A stretch of DNA of 64,000 bases from Anthonomus grandis grandis (GCF_022605725.1 NC_065548.1:47609131-47673130), one strand, 5' to 3'; numbered from the stretch's first letter, positions 12,071 through 23,110 are shown. Notes: generated by a model from the sequence alone, not told the origin. Numbers and translations: made by a program.

Positions 12071-12446
12071 CATACTATGATATATAAATATGCTTTTCTT
12101 TTAAACATAATCTTTAGCAAATCCATGTAAAATTGAAAAGAAAGCAAATAAAATCACACAAACCTGGACATGACATACTACCTCGATATAGACCTTAAAA
12201 ATTACCGAATTGGACATACTCGATCTTGATCTATGTTTTGAACATTATATCGTAGTCATTAAATTTTAGATAAGATTAACTCTGTAAAACTTTTAAATTC
12301 ATATTCACGTACAAGTAGTCATCTCGCTACTTCTGTGATCATTGTTTATTCACTATTCTCTTGATCGTTATTATAGACATTTTGTAATATTGTTAATTAT
12401 TATTTTGAATAAACTATTATTATTATTATTATTATAACACCTATAT

Positions 12447-14620
12447 AACTATACTTCGTCAAAAATAATATCGTCATCGGGATCCAAGTATTCCAAGTCT
12501 ATATGAGTTGGTTTTGTTACAACCATAAAGATTGTATGAAGTCATCGAGCCTATCATATCATTACTTGGTTCAAAACCAATGCAACCTTTATCAAAATTT
12601 TTAACATGTTGTGATGAGTGCATAATACCATTAATTGTCGTTGTAACTAAATGATTTCGACTTTTAGTTTTAACTAAATTAATTTTGGAAAATTGTCTTT
12701 CACAGTTTGCACTAGAATGCGGCAGTGACAAAACTGATAACGCAAATTCACTTATTTCTTGAAATAAGTGAGTTCCTTGAATGTCTTTTATTTCTCCAAG
12801 TTCGAAATAAAAGGTATCTAAATCTTCTGTTGCAGGTAGATGTTCACTAGGCGTAATTTGCAACAACCTCCATTGGTCATCGGATTTTTTGAGCCTTTTG
12901 TAGATCATCTTGGTCACAAATACGTGGTACCTCTTTTATTAAGGGAAATATGCTAGAGTGCAATTTTATTTGATTTTTATTAAGTATACCTAATTTGCTT
13001 AGGATAGGATCATTAAAGTCGTATCTTTTTTTATTTCTAAGCATGATGTTAATAAAAATCTTCGGCACCTTTCATAAAAGTCGATTTTCGTTGGCTTATC
13101 CACGCTGTTGACATTTTGCGCAATGCCTACCCCAAGATACAAATTTTGGTAAATTGCAAATTTACTCTCATCACTAGGATTAATCATTTTTTATGTCATT
13201 TTGCCTTATGTACTGGGGATTCATATATCTCACTCACTCATTCTCACTCATTCGTGAGAAGAAGATATTTATAGATGCTAACCATTTTATTATGTAGTGA
13301 TGTTATTACCACTTTATCACTTTGAAAATACTTATTCAATTCAGTCCAGAAATATATAAAATAATTTTATATGTTTATCATTTAAATCGTGATATATTTC
13401 TTCACTAGCTAGCAAACGATGTTCAACATAATTGGACGTGAAAAATAGTCGTAAAGGTTCCCATTGCTCAAGTATTCTCTTTACAACTGATAAAAGCGAA
13501 AGCCATCTTGTTTGCGATGGGCGAAAAATTTGGTGTGGATCAACTTGACAAAAATCTTGGAATTCCTTAAACATTGCTTGTCGCTTTGAGCTCTGCTTAA
13601 AATAGTTATAAATGTTTCTCGCCATATCTTCGCATCTTCTAGGCAAGTTTTTGCAAGCCTCGCTGGCACATAAATGTAAAGAGTGACAGATACATTTTTG
13701 CACCATAATGCCGGGCAGTTCGTCTTTTAATCTGCTCGATACCGAGTTTTTTTCCCAAACATACTGTTGCAGCCATCAGATGCGAATCCAATAATATTTT
13801 TTAATGGAATTTTGTCTAACACTAAAGCTTTTTTAATTTCATGAAATAATCTCTCAGCTGTTGCACCTTCATTGGCCTGATCTGGATTATCTCCAGAAAA
13901 TATTTGTATTAGTTTCCAATAAAGAGTATTAATTTTTTTATTTTTTTTATCAAAAAATCTCACGCAGACACATAGGGTTTTAATCGCAGCTATGTCAGTG
14001 GACTCGTCTATAATGAGACTAAATTTATTTAATTGTAAAATGGTATTTAACTCACTCTCAGAGCAACGACCAATAATATTTTTCATTACTTGAGTTGCTT
14101 TAGTTCGATGCAAATCCATCCCTTTTGCTATTTTGGAATCCGGGAAACATTCTTTGATTATATCCGTTAAATGATCAACACAGTTAAAAGCAATATTGTG
14201 CTCTGCTAAAAAACCAGTAAGTTTTATTTCTGCCCGTTTTATTTGCCTCTCTTCGGATATACATACCTCTTTTTTCTTAAATAAATCTGCGACTGATGTT
14301 GCTGGCATTCCTTTGATTTTTAACAAATGTTTTGCCAATTTTGAATGATTTTTTATGACCGTAATATTCGCCGTAAATACAGCATTGCAGGCACGACATC
14401 TTGCTTTTCCATTATCTACAAAAACACAACAACTCGTACAACATGTGCATATTATACCAAATATTAACTTACCGCTATCCGGAAACAATCACCCTTTAAA
14501 TTCCTCGTTTGCTTCCCATTCTGTGCGGTATTTCTGGCTTCTATGTTTACCTTTTTTGCTCTCACCTCTTCGAATTTTTTTGTATTCAGGTGTCCTATAT
14601 ATCTTTTTTCTCCGCATTTA
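12447..14620 (-). pseudogene. hAT transposase (BED-like zinc finger, DDE core, C-terminal dimerisation), degenerate
   Basis: In minus-strand order: a basic start with 'SQKYRTEWEANEEFKG', an in-frame TGA where Trp is expected, a short intron (14416-14472, GTAAGT...TGTAG) restoring 'PDSDNGKARCRACNAVF', and a BED-like C..C...H...H segment. Next come 'FSLIIDESTDIAAIKTLCVC' with the first acidic catalytic residue, 'IIGFASDGCNSMFG' with the second, 'CICHSLHLCASEACKNLP', 'QTRWLSLLSV', and the terminal 'LPHSSANCERQFSKINLVKT' hAT dimerisation motif. It ends 'DDDIIFDEV'. Several frameshifts (near 13710, 13190-13000, 12900 and 12500) break it. It belongs to the split element 6924-14987 and resembles ZBED/SCAND3-type hATs. 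Confidence 0.75.
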
Positions 14621-14760
14621 GAAGTTTCAGAGTCTGATAAATAATAAATAATAAACCATAAATAATAAGTGTCCATAAATAATAAACCTCAACAGCATAA
14701 TAAAATAGCTGGTCGACTTCGATAGACAAAAGCTCGAAGGTCCTTCCCGGGAGTAAATTT

Positions 14761-14788
14761 TGCATACGTAATAGGTATTACGTATGCA
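14761..14788. repeat. Short near-perfect palindrome
   Basis: 'tgcatacgtaata' and its inverted copy 'tattacgtatgca' are separated by two bases. It lies in the right arm of the hAT element, outside the transposase. Confidence 0.8.
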
Positions 14789-15014
14789 ATATACGTATTT
14801 ATTCGGATTAATCATGTTTAGATACTATATAATAATAGTAAGCATAGCGAATACGTTCTGTGTTAATTTATTTAAAATTTTAATTCAACAATTACATGAA
14901 ATAATTACGTGATAAATTAATGACAAATAACTGGATAATTTTGGGTAGACAGTGTCTGACCTTGTCTACTCGTACGCTTCGCCACTGCTTCTATAGTACA
15001 TTCAATCTGTAACA

Positions 15015-15508
15015 TTAAAAAAAAATATCCAATTCTCTGATTTTTGGAGGGTCAATAGTGGTTCATGAGAAGCAACACATGTTATGCAATGTACATACAC
15101 AAACGGGAACATATTAGTACTAAATGCTTTATATTTCAAAAACTGCTAATCTCGCAAAAAAATGCATACATGAATCATAGAGGTTTTTTTGCCCTCTACA
15201 TTTTTGCAATTCTTGCAATGGTAAAAAAAAATATTTCACAGCGCAAAATGGGAAAAAGAAAATTTTGGTGACTTTGGCGCCCTCTAGCTTTTTCAATTTT
15301 TGTTCTACAGCTTTGGGCCTATGAGATGAATTGTAGAGAATAAGATTCTCTTCATTTTATGTCTGATTAATTTTTCTGTCCGACCTACGGTTTAGCCAGA
15401 AAAACGAATCCAAAATTTTTTTCCACTTTCGCAAAAAACGGAGGGGAGGGGGCTCTCAACTTTTGGAATAAACCCTCCAAAAATCAGAGAATTGGATATT
15501 TTTTTAAA
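15015..15508. repeat. MITE with about 37-bp terminal inverted repeats
   Basis: The left end (through 'tatccaattctctgattttt' and 'ggagggt') is matched in inverted form at the right end ('accctccaaaaatcagagaa' then 'ttggata'). The interior of roughly 420 bp is non-coding, with two short stretches about 'gccctctaca/gcgccctctagc' spaced alike. No transposase is inside, so it is non-autonomous; superfamily not determined. Confidence 0.75.
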
Positions 15509-15599
15509 GTAGCCTTTTCCCATGACAAATTGACTATACTATTCACAACATTGTTTTTAAATTTTAAAGTCAACAACAAAAATGAAACAAAAACCAATA

Positions 15600-15793
15600 A
15601 TAATAATAATAATTACATAAATAGTAAAGTGTATGTCACTAAACCAGCGAGTTTAAAAGATTTAAAAGAACAAATACGCCAGGAAATTAGAAATATTACT
15701 CCAGATGTCATTGACAACGTTCGAAGAGAATTTTTAAATCGCATTGGTTATTGTTAGGTTATTAACGGTGCTCAATTCGAACATTTAATTTAG
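15600..15793 (+). pseudogene. Mariner-like transposase C-terminal end
   Basis: 'SKVYVTKPASLKDLKEQIRQ' followed by 'EIRNITPDVIDNVRREFLNR' is the usual closing helix region of DUF4817-type mariner transposases, which come after the third catalytic aspartate. One in-frame TAG interrupts the last residues before a final TAG at 15791-15793. All catalytic parts are missing; the preceding Asn-rich codons are an AAT microsatellite. Confidence 0.6.
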
Positions 15794-16097
15794 ATTGTTA
15801 TTTCTTTAATTTTACATTTTATCATAATATTACTTATGTAACCACTATTCCAAATATTAAAATCGACGGGTTCGGACATTTTTTTTCAGAAACGGTCCAT
15901 TTCAATTGTATTTAATTTATCCGCTACTTTACGGATGCACTGTATATAAATCTAAACAACTAAAATTAGTAATTTTTTATTTTTAAGAATTAGCATTAGC
16001 ATAGGACAGTAGTTCTTGAAAAGAATGTAAACTTAAACGATGATGCGTCCTCGTTGTGCAATAATTTTCGTTTTATTTTGTTATTTTTTTATTGCAG

Positions 16098-16199
16098 ACA
16101 GTTGATCGAGACAGGAAAATTGTCAGAGGCGTCTCTAATTAAAAAGAAACAAAGAGGGATCCTGCTGAAGCATCAACAAGAAAAAATGGAGATGCAAAG
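16098..16199 (+). CDS. CEP350: Internal exon of the CEP350-like gene (exon b)
   Basis: A 102-bp exon after 'tttattgcag' and before 'gtaagc'. The first base completes the Lys codon split at the end of exon a, and two bases remain at the end, matching the next exon at 27691. The peptide reads 'QLIETGKLSEASLIKKKQRG' then 'ILLKHQQEKMEMQR'. I recall 'KKQRGLLL' followed by a glutamine- and glutamate-rich helix as a strongly conserved stretch of CEP350, directly after the block encoded by exon a. Almost 10.9 kb of intron, occupied by transposons, separates this exon from the previous one. Confidence 0.8.
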
Positions 16200-16204
16200 G
16201 TAAG

Positions 16205-16740
16205 CCGTCTTTGCACTGTTAAGTTATTTCTAGTTAATACTCTAAAACTTTTTACGTAAATATAAATAGAAAAGAGATGTAATACAATAAACTTAACGGT
16301 ATAGTACTCATTGCAATAGTCAAAAAAATCAAAAATAGTGGCTATTTTTAAGAAGGGTGAACAAGATAATGTAAGCAACTCTCAACTTATTTATTTGTTA
16401 AGCATCTTTTTTTATTGGCAGGTTTTTTCGTTATTGTGGATCTATTAATACGTTGAACGCCATGGAAATTTGCTAATAAATGTCTGATACGCCAAAGCGA
16501 AAAATTTAATTCTTTTGATTTAAAAATGCTAAAAATTAAATACATTGTCAATAAATACGCGTTTATCGTTTTTTTTTTTAAATTTTTTGTAACAATTTCC
16601 CGTTGGCGGTCCTGTTTTCGTTTTTTTTGAGGCGGCATTAACGAATCACGTGTTGCACGATGTTCCATCAATCGATTCGTCACCGTCGAAGTGAGTGTAT
16701 CGCTTTTTGCAGCGCGTGTTCGGCAGCGTACTGGACAGTT
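16205..16740. other. Intron and 5' flank of the piggyBac remnant
   Basis: No gene seen. It is AT-rich up to about 16590 and less so near the piggyBac start. I could not identify a matching TTAA-flanked left terminal repeat of the piggyBac element. Confidence 0.4.
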
Positions 16741-16746
16741 TTTAAA

Positions 16747-18692
16747 ATGAGCCAGCGTTCAAAACGGTTAGTCGACCTTGCTAAAAAGCAAAAATTGATG
16801 TACAGTGATGGTAAATACATATATTATTTTAATTATTCTATGGATGGACGAGTATTTTATATTTTTAGAGTCGAGCTCATCAAGTGAGTCACTTGTGGAT
16901 CCGTTTCACTGCTCCTCTGATTCTTTGGACGATCCAACGTATCAAGTAAGCGAAAATGAGAGTGATTCAGAGTCAGACATCGAACGTGTCTCAGATAAAA
17001 ATTTTCACCTGCTGGGGGTATTTCTGGAAATTTAAAAGCAATTAACCCTACGGAAAATTACCTTCAACAAGGTACATCCTCTACTGAAGACGATAATCTT
17101 CTTGCTCCGATTATTGGTTATGATACTGAGCAAACTTCCCAGATATCAGCAGAAATTCCACATATTGATCAACTCAATCATCAGATGAAAGAGGAAGAAG
17201 ACAATATTTTCGACGTGTATAATATTCAGTGGCGGGATCCAGTTGGAAATCATGAGAAGTTTTCGTTTGATCCCGAACATAGGGGTATCACTCCTGAGGT
17301 TGCTGCGGCACTTATTGGTGGAACTCCCACCGACTTTTTCTCATTTTTTGTGGATGATGAGGTTTTGCAAATGATGACCGATCAGACGAACCTATATGCA
17401 ACCCAGAAATTACTTAATCAAGAAGATGTTTCTGAATGGAGTCGCCTCCGTGCTTGGGAACCAACCACTAAAGACGAAATGAAATTGTTTATTGGTATCG
17501 TCGGCTACATGGGACTAGTTAAATTACCGAAGCTTGAAAGTTATTGGAACAAGCGTAAAAAAAATTACCAAAACAGTGTTGTTGGAGAAATAATGAGCCG
17601 AAATCGTTATGAATTACTACTGAATCTCTGGCATTTTAGTGATAATGAATTGTATCCCGAGGGTGCTCGTGGATACAAAATTGAGCCACTAATGAATAAA
17701 TTTATAAAAAAGTTTCAAGAAACCTACACTCCCCGTCAAGAGTTTTGCATCGATGAAAGCTTAGTTCCATTTCGCGGTAGACTTATTATGAGGCAGTATA
17801 TACCTCAAAAAACTCATAAATATGGTGTGAAATTATTTAAATTGTGTTCCAGTACTGGCTAAGTTATATTGCGGTAAACATAAAGATGCAGGTGCTTCCG
17901 TTCCTACAAATATTGTTATGGAACTGTCTTAGAAGCTTTTAAATTTTGGCCGTACAGTGGTTACCGATAACTATTATACGAGTTTAGAATTGGCCAATAA
18001 ACTTTTGGATCAAAAAACACATTTATTGGGGACTCTGAGAGCCAATCGGAGGGGTAATCCAAAAGAAGTTGTCACTAAAAAACTGAAACCTGGAGAAATA
18101 ATTGCAAAGGAAAATAGTCGCGGTATATGTGTTTTAAAGTGGAAGGACAGGAGAGATGTGCTAATGCTTTCTACCAAACATACGCACGAAACAGTAGTCA
18201 TGCAAAGACGCGCTGGGAATGTGAAGAAGCCTATAGCTGTATTAGACTACAATAAAGCGAAAAGTTCGATTGATCTTTCAGATCAAATGGCCAGTTACAA
18301 TAGTGTTCTAAGGAAAACTGTTAAATGGTACCGAAAAATCGCCATTGAGTTAATATTCGGAACTGCTCTAGTAAATGCACACTTTCTTTTCAAAGCCATA
18401 AATAATTCGTCGATCTCAATAACCGATTTCAAGGAAAGCGTTATAGAGAGTTTGAAGTTTACAGAAAATGAGGTGGTGAGCAGACCATCTACGTCAGGAT
18501 CTCAGAAACGACACGAAATGCATGTGCTGAAAAAAAGAAGGAAATGATAAGCGTTATTGTAAGGGCTGCTACGACAAAAAACTGAACGGCATTTTAGATA
18601 AAAACAAGGTAAAGAAAGTTACTACATACTGTGACGTTTGTGATGGTAATCCCCATTTTTGTTTTGAATGTTTTGCGGAATTTCACAAATAG
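16747..18692 (+). pseudogene. piggyBac-like transposase, degenerate, with a probable small intron
   Basis: The start 'MSQRSKRLVDLAKKQKLMYS' is followed by a likely 57-bp intron (about 16812-16868, GTAAAT...TTTTAG) and a Ser/Asp/Glu-rich acidic leader typical of piggyBac proteins. The catalytic fold shows 'FFVDDEVLQMMTDQTNLYAT', 'DEMKLFIGIVGYMGLVKLP', 'FCIDESLVPFRGRL', 'VTDNYYTSLELANKLL' and 'KSSIDLSDQMASYNS'. A Cys-rich end follows ('YCKGCYDKK', 'TYCDVCDGNPHFCFECF'), the usual C-terminal zinc-binding domain that recognises the element ends. Frameshifts near 17005, 17865 and 18548 and a stop near 17930 inactivate it. Enzymes of this family cut at TTAA sites. Confidence 0.85.
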
Positions 18693-18871
18693 GGCTTGCA
18701 AAAATGTTTAAGCAATTATTTTGATGTTTTCTAACATAAATTAGCATTTTCGTTCATTTATATGACTTCAGTATTATTTATAACATTTTTTGTAGAGCAA
18801 AAATAAATCAATATCAGTTGATATTGAAAATATGAGTATTATTTATTATATTCAAGAAGTTGCCAGTGATA

Positions 18872-18995
18872 GAGGTCCCTCCCTACTGGGCCACAGCGGT
18901 CCATTTGTAGCGTTAAAACGGGATCTATTAGGGACCGCTGGCCTGTACAGCATCAAATGTACGTTAGACACGCAGCAGTCCGCAGGGACCTTTAT
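18872..18995. repeat. Structured inverted-repeat segment downstream of piggyBac
   Basis: The outer words 'aggtccct' and 'agggacct' are inverted copies, and inside them 'cagcggtcc' pairs with 'ggaccgctg'. The stretch is richer in G and C than its surroundings. It could be the 3' terminal repeat region of the piggyBac element or an unrelated foldback. Confidence 0.45.
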
Positions 18996-19364
18996 TTTTC
19001 ATTTATTATTCCACCTGGATTTGCTTAATAAAACTATTATTCTTGTCAATAAAAATTCAAAATCTTTAAAATCTTTAAAATATCGGAGTTTTTTAATTCT
19101 AAATCTATTCACTCGGATGATTTTTGCAAATTTTAGTAGGCCATAAATTTCGTCAGGAAGGACTGCCAGTTTTTAGCGTCGAAAAAAGTTTTTTTTGAAG
19201 AAATCCTGCGCCTTGCCTTTACGTTTTGAAATTTTCTGTATAAAATTTGAACTGCTCTGTACGACAGCCATACGAATTACATCATGATAATCATCAGATT
19301 AATTAAAAGACAAAAAAAAATAAAAAATAAATTAAAAAAAAGAAAATGTTTCCATCTGGTTGAA

Positions 19365-19562
19365 GACACAGGCGGTAACCTTCTATGAAGAAGGCGTAGA
19401 CAAACTTGTGTCACGCTATGACAAATGCCTTCCAAATTGCGGCAGTTATGTGAAAAAATAGTTTAAGAGTTGTAGATTTTTGTGCAATAAATATTTTTCC
19501 TCTATCTGTACACAATTTATTTTTATTACCAAACGGAACTTACTTTCTGGACGTACCTCGTA
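19365..19562 (+). pseudogene. Mariner transposase C-terminus with its terminal repeat
   Basis: The reading 'FYEEGVDKLVSRYDKC' followed by 'GSYVKK' and a stop is the standard C-terminus of Tc1/mariner-type transposases ('FY-EGI-KLV-RYDKC'). About 75 bp further, the strand reads 'ggaacttactttctggacg' and 'tacctcgta', in the form of a mariner terminal inverted repeat ('TACGAGGT-CGTCCAGAAAG' in complement). Everything upstream of the last 30 residues is missing or unrecognisable, so only the right end of the element survives. Confidence 0.65.
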
Positions 19563-19739
19563 GTAATGGAAACACACAGCACCTTAATGTTATCTTTCCT
19601 AGCTCTATTACGAGGTCTCTGGAACAGAGGACTGTTACTACTACCTAACTTCTATATTTAAATTTAGTTTTAATTGTATGTTTGATTTCTTTGTTATTAC
19701 CATATTTGTAATATTTTTTACGTTTATTTTTAATCCAAA

Positions 19740-19868
19740 AGGTTCACAAAATATGCTATTTTTATTTAATAGTCTTTAAAAGTCTTCTACGGACCTTGAC
19801 ATAATCACTGTGTCATCCGTAAATCTTACATTGTTTATTACTTTTTATCCCTTAATCCTCAGATATTT
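19740..19868 (-). pseudogene. Reverse transcriptase fragment around the catalytic (Y/F)xDD box, RTE-like
   Basis: The minus strand reads 'VINNVRFTDDTVIMSRSVED' with flanking 'KYLRIKG' and 'RLLNK'. The pattern 'INN-R-ADDT-I-----ED---LL' is familiar from RTE/BovB-type retrotransposons; Thr replaces the usual Ala just before the two catalytic aspartates. Two stop codons occur within 40 residues. The rest of the element is not recognisable nearby. Confidence 0.5.
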
Positions 19869-19869
19869 A

Positions 19870-20900
19870 GTGTTTCTGTTTTCTGACGTCACTAAGTTTT
19901 TTGTCTGTGTAATACCTTTTACTATCTAATATACGATTGACACATTGTATGGATCATAAAAGCGATAATAAATACGAGTTCAGTTAAATCGTAAAAAAGA
20001 TCATTTAATAAAGTGCGTGCTATTATATAATACCGATTAACGAGACCTGTAGTGAAATAACAAATTAACAGGTGGATTACACTTAAGATTTTATTTATAG
20101 TATTCACGTTTTCTGATAACGGTGACGAAAAAATGCAATTCCAACTTTCGAGTGCTTTATCAGTTCTTTATCGTATTTATATTGTTATTATATTTTTCCT
20201 GTTATTGAAATTTACGGTTGAAAATACACATGATTTGTCGCGGTTTTATATGGAAGGTGAATAACACTTCGCATTGTTTTTGTTTATAAGGATAATATAT
20301 GACATGTAAGTATTTGTTATTTGATTAGGTATATAAATAAACTTATTATTAATCTTAAAATAGAGGAAACTAAGATCTTTGTTTTTCTCAAAATTACATA
20401 TATCGTATATTTTTCCTAAATGTATTAAATCAAATCAGAATATGCTTTATTGTTTTTGTACATTGAAATATAAACAACAGAAAAGAAAAACAATTATATA
20501 GCAACATTAAACAGTACGGGGCAAAGTTAATTAATTGATTTTATTTTTTAGAACCATAATACGGTACTGCTTTAATCTTGTTCATGACTGAACACTGGCC
20601 GAAACCTGGTGAATCCCTCTCTCTATACCTGCTTATTTGATGTTAGCTTCTTTCTGTTTGATCTGAACTGATTTTAACATGGGTCATCTAGATTATTCTT
20701 CAAAACCGCACTACTATTAATTATCAATCATACAAATTATTATCCGAAACCGAGAATAATACAGTAGAACAGTCTGTGAAACAAAAGAGAACCGTCACAA
20801 TTTGTGACCATAACATTCAAGGACTAAGAAGCTCTTTAGATTTATTAGAGGTGGATCTATCCACTAATAAGATAATTATTTATATAGGAACGTCAGCGAC
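19870..20900. other. Intron, no feature seen
   Basis: AT-rich sequence with no supported gene or clear repeat pair. Confidence 0.45.
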
Positions 20901-20905
20901 TATAT

Positions 20906-21289
20906 ACAGGGTGTTAGTGAATAAGTACGACAAACTTCAGGGGTGATTCTGCATGGAAAAATAATGACAGTTTGCTATATAAACGTATGTCCGCAAACAT
21001 TTTTAACCTTGCTGACCACTAATTTTAATCGACCCTGTATACATTTTAGCATAAAATGTTATAAAATCAGTTAGTAACAATAATAGTAGTATACGATAAA
21101 AATTTCGAAAAATAACGACCAGGCGTTTCGAAAATATTAACAAAAAACCATCTTCAATAGGAATTATAACATACCCTGTAACGTGAAAACGATTCACTTT
21201 TCAAGATTCCTGTATATGAAATTTTTGTCTTATTTTTAGACAAAGATGCGACTGGTAAAATATTGCGATGTAATTTCGGGACACCCTGT
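20906..21289. repeat. MITE-like repeat bounded by ACAGGGTGT / ACACCCTGT
   Basis: It starts 'tatacagggtgttagtgaat' and ends 'gacaccctgtata', the same outer word and TA-rich flank as the MITE at 4561-4957, but the interiors differ. Internal 'accctgtatac' at about 21032 and 'taccctgtaa' near 21172 suggest it is composed of two or more decayed units. It has no coding capacity. Confidence 0.55.
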
Positions 21290-21441
21290 ATACGAAAATT
21301 TCAAGGCTGTACCAATAGTAGAAATACCAAAAAATTAAAATTTTCTAAAAAAAGTCCATTTTTCTGAGTTTACTGAGTTTTTCTTTGAAGTGTGTAGTGC
21401 AAAGTAAAAAAAGTAATACTGTCAGTGATCTGATGTATATA

Positions 21442-22535
21442 CACTGGTGGCCAAAAGTAGATTGACAAATTCCATTTTTATGGATATATTTTATCTGAAG
21501 CAAAGGAAAAACCGGTTGAGCTTATTAGTGTTCAGGAATGTAAACAACATAGTTTGAAGAAACAAATTCCATAGATTTTTATTGCTTGCATTTTTTCTCA
21601 ATATTTTTTTTATCAAATTCCAATAATTTTGTTTGACTGCTAGGTGGCCAAAATTGGATTGACAAACAACATATTTATTGAGTCTCTGAGTTTTATGCGT
21701 TGGTTTCTGTTGATTTGACTTTTCTTACTATTAGTTTTGAAAAATATTCACAATGCCGGTTCACACAATTCACACAACGTGGTATAACTTTATCGATCGA
21801 TATTAAGATGTGAACAATCGACGATTACCGGAAAGGGGTTAAACAGGCGGATATTGCGGAAAATTTTCTCTTTTGAGGGCAACAGTAAGTCAAATAATAA
21901 AACATTTTAATCTCCGTGGAAGTGTTGTTCCTCTAAAAAAAAAAACTGGCCGACCAAAGAAGACCACTAGTCGTGTTGACAAATTAATTTTGAAAAAAGC
22001 AAAACTTGACGCATTCGCAACTTCAAAAGAAATCAAGCTGCATTTGGAAGAAGAAGGTGTGGGGTCAGTTAGTTATCGTACCATTAGAAGGAGACTTCAA
22101 TATAGTGATTTAAAAACAAGACACCCTGCAAAGAAACCACTGCTAAATTTAAAAAACGTACGGGCGCGATTGAGCTTTGCTCGAGAACATAGTCACTGGA
22201 CAATCTCCGAATGGAAAAAGGTTATTTTTAGTGATGAATCAAAGTTCAATTTGATTGATTCGGATAGCAAAAGATATGTTAGGCGTCCTGTGAACCATAG
22301 GTATGATCCCAAATATACGGTGTCCACAGTCAAGCATGGAGGTGGTTCCGTGATGGTGTGGGGGTGTTTTTCGGGCTATGGGAGGAGTTCACTACACTTG
22401 ATAGAAGGCACGATGGATCGTTTCATGTATAAAGACATACTGCAGGATGTTATGGTACCTTACGCAGATGAAGTTATGCCACTCAACCACTACTTTCAAC
22501 ATGATAACGATCCGAAACACGCATCCATTTGGTGA
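21442..22535 (+). mobile_element. Tc1-like transposon, left end with IR/DR structure, 3' truncated
   Basis: The left end begins 'cactggtggccaaaagtag' after a TA dinucleotide. A 24-bp word 'ggtggccaaaa.t.gattga' is present twice in direct orientation, at 21446-21469 and 21643-21666, about 200 bp apart. This is the outer and inner transposase-binding repeat arrangement called IR/DR in Tc1-like elements such as Sleeping Beauty. The right end is missing: the element stops inside its transposase gene and joins minus-strand transposon sequence. Confidence 0.75.
21752..22535 (+). pseudogene. Tc1-like transposase (HTH domains and first two catalytic Asp), truncated
   Basis: From 'MPVHTIHT' the first 40 codons contain stops and a frame change, then about 220 open residues follow from 21873. 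The paired-type helix-turn-helix covers 'VSQIIKHFNLRGSVV' and an AT-hook-like 'KKKTGRPKKTT'. The second HTH has 'SYRTIRRRLQYSDLKTRHPA'. The catalytic domain shows 'WKKVIFSDESKFNLIDSD' (first Asp), 'KHGGGSVMVWGCFSGYG' and 'YFQHDNDPKHAS' (second Asp). The final Glu/Asp part that completes the DDE triad ('SPDLNPIE') is absent because the element is cut off. Confidence 0.85.
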
Positions 22536-23107
22536 CAAATCTGGAGATCTTGGAGGCCATTTAATATTGGCAGTCCCACTAATAAGGCGGTTAGGAAAAG
22601 TATTTGTTAAAAATTCTTTTACTCTAATCGCATTATGAGCAGGCAGCCATCTTGTTGAAAATGGACTGATGCCAGGTCTATATCAGGGAGGAGTTGAATG
22701 GCATGAAGAACTTGGTTTTGTAGCAACTCAAGGTATTTTTCGGCGTCCAAGTATCATCAATGAAAAATGGCCCAAACATTCAACTTTTGAGGGTACTTAG
22801 TACGGAACTGAAAAGTTCTGTGCTCGTTTTCCTGAGACTAGTAACGAACAATGGAAGGATTGTGTTTAATATGCAATGGAAAAGACAACTTATTTTCATT
22901 TTCATTTGCCTTTTCCATCATGGTTTTATAAAATGCCACTCTTCGCCACTGGTCTTCGGGAAATACTTCCTCAGTTTCGGAATATTTAAAACATTTATAT
23001 CCACGTTTTTTCCAAATACTCGTCACAGTTTTATGGTGCACACCCAGTTCCTCTCCAATATTTCTGCTCGATCGTGTTGAATCCAAAACTAAAGCACTAC
23101 AAACCAT
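22536..23107 (-). pseudogene. Mariner-like (DUF4817-type) transposase fossil, rearranged
   Basis: On the minus strand a helix-turn-helix part 'SSRNIGEELGVHHKTVTSIW' then 'EDQWRRVAFYKTMMEKANEN' is followed further left by 'FQQDG', 'KEFLTNTFPNRLISG' and 'IKWPPRSPDLS', which are the second and third catalytic blocks of the family. Several frame changes and stops separate them. The leftmost base pairs abut the broken Tc1 element, so two oppositely oriented transposons are fused with no ends left. Confidence 0.65.
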
Positions 23108-23110
23108 TTC

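Larger units (their letters stand above)
8047..12437 (+). mobile_element. Non-LTR retrotransposon with ORF1 and ORF2, near full length
   Basis: This element carries an intact ORF1 (8047-8835), an endonuclease plus reverse transcriptase ORF2 (9170-12070, broken), an AT-rich 3' untranslated region and a terminal run of TAT/TTA units at 12414-12435. TTA-type tails and the APE-RT layout fit the Jockey/CR1/I group. It lies in the opposite orientation to the hAT transposase and starts immediately after that gene's stop codon region. The 5' untranslated region extends left of the given start. Confidence 0.75.
6924..14987 (-). mobile_element. hAT-family DNA transposon split by a nested retrotransposon
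   Basis: The left edge 'cagtggcgaagcgt' at 6924 and the right edge, whose complement reads 'cagtggcgaagcgtacgagt', form matching terminal inverted repeats, followed inward on both sides by a GTAGACAA word. CAG...CTG ends are typical for hAT elements. A degenerate minus-strand hAT transposase lies just inside the right half (12447-14620). The left half is separated from it by a plus-strand retrotransposon ending at 12437. Four bases (CTTC) are repeated at both outer flanks instead of the clean 8 bp expected, so the target duplication is not fully confirmed. Confidence 0.6.

Noticed and set aside
18832..19146. A 104-codon plus-strand frame after piggyBac
   Set aside because: It crosses the structured inverted-repeat segment and has no recognisable domain; likely chance.
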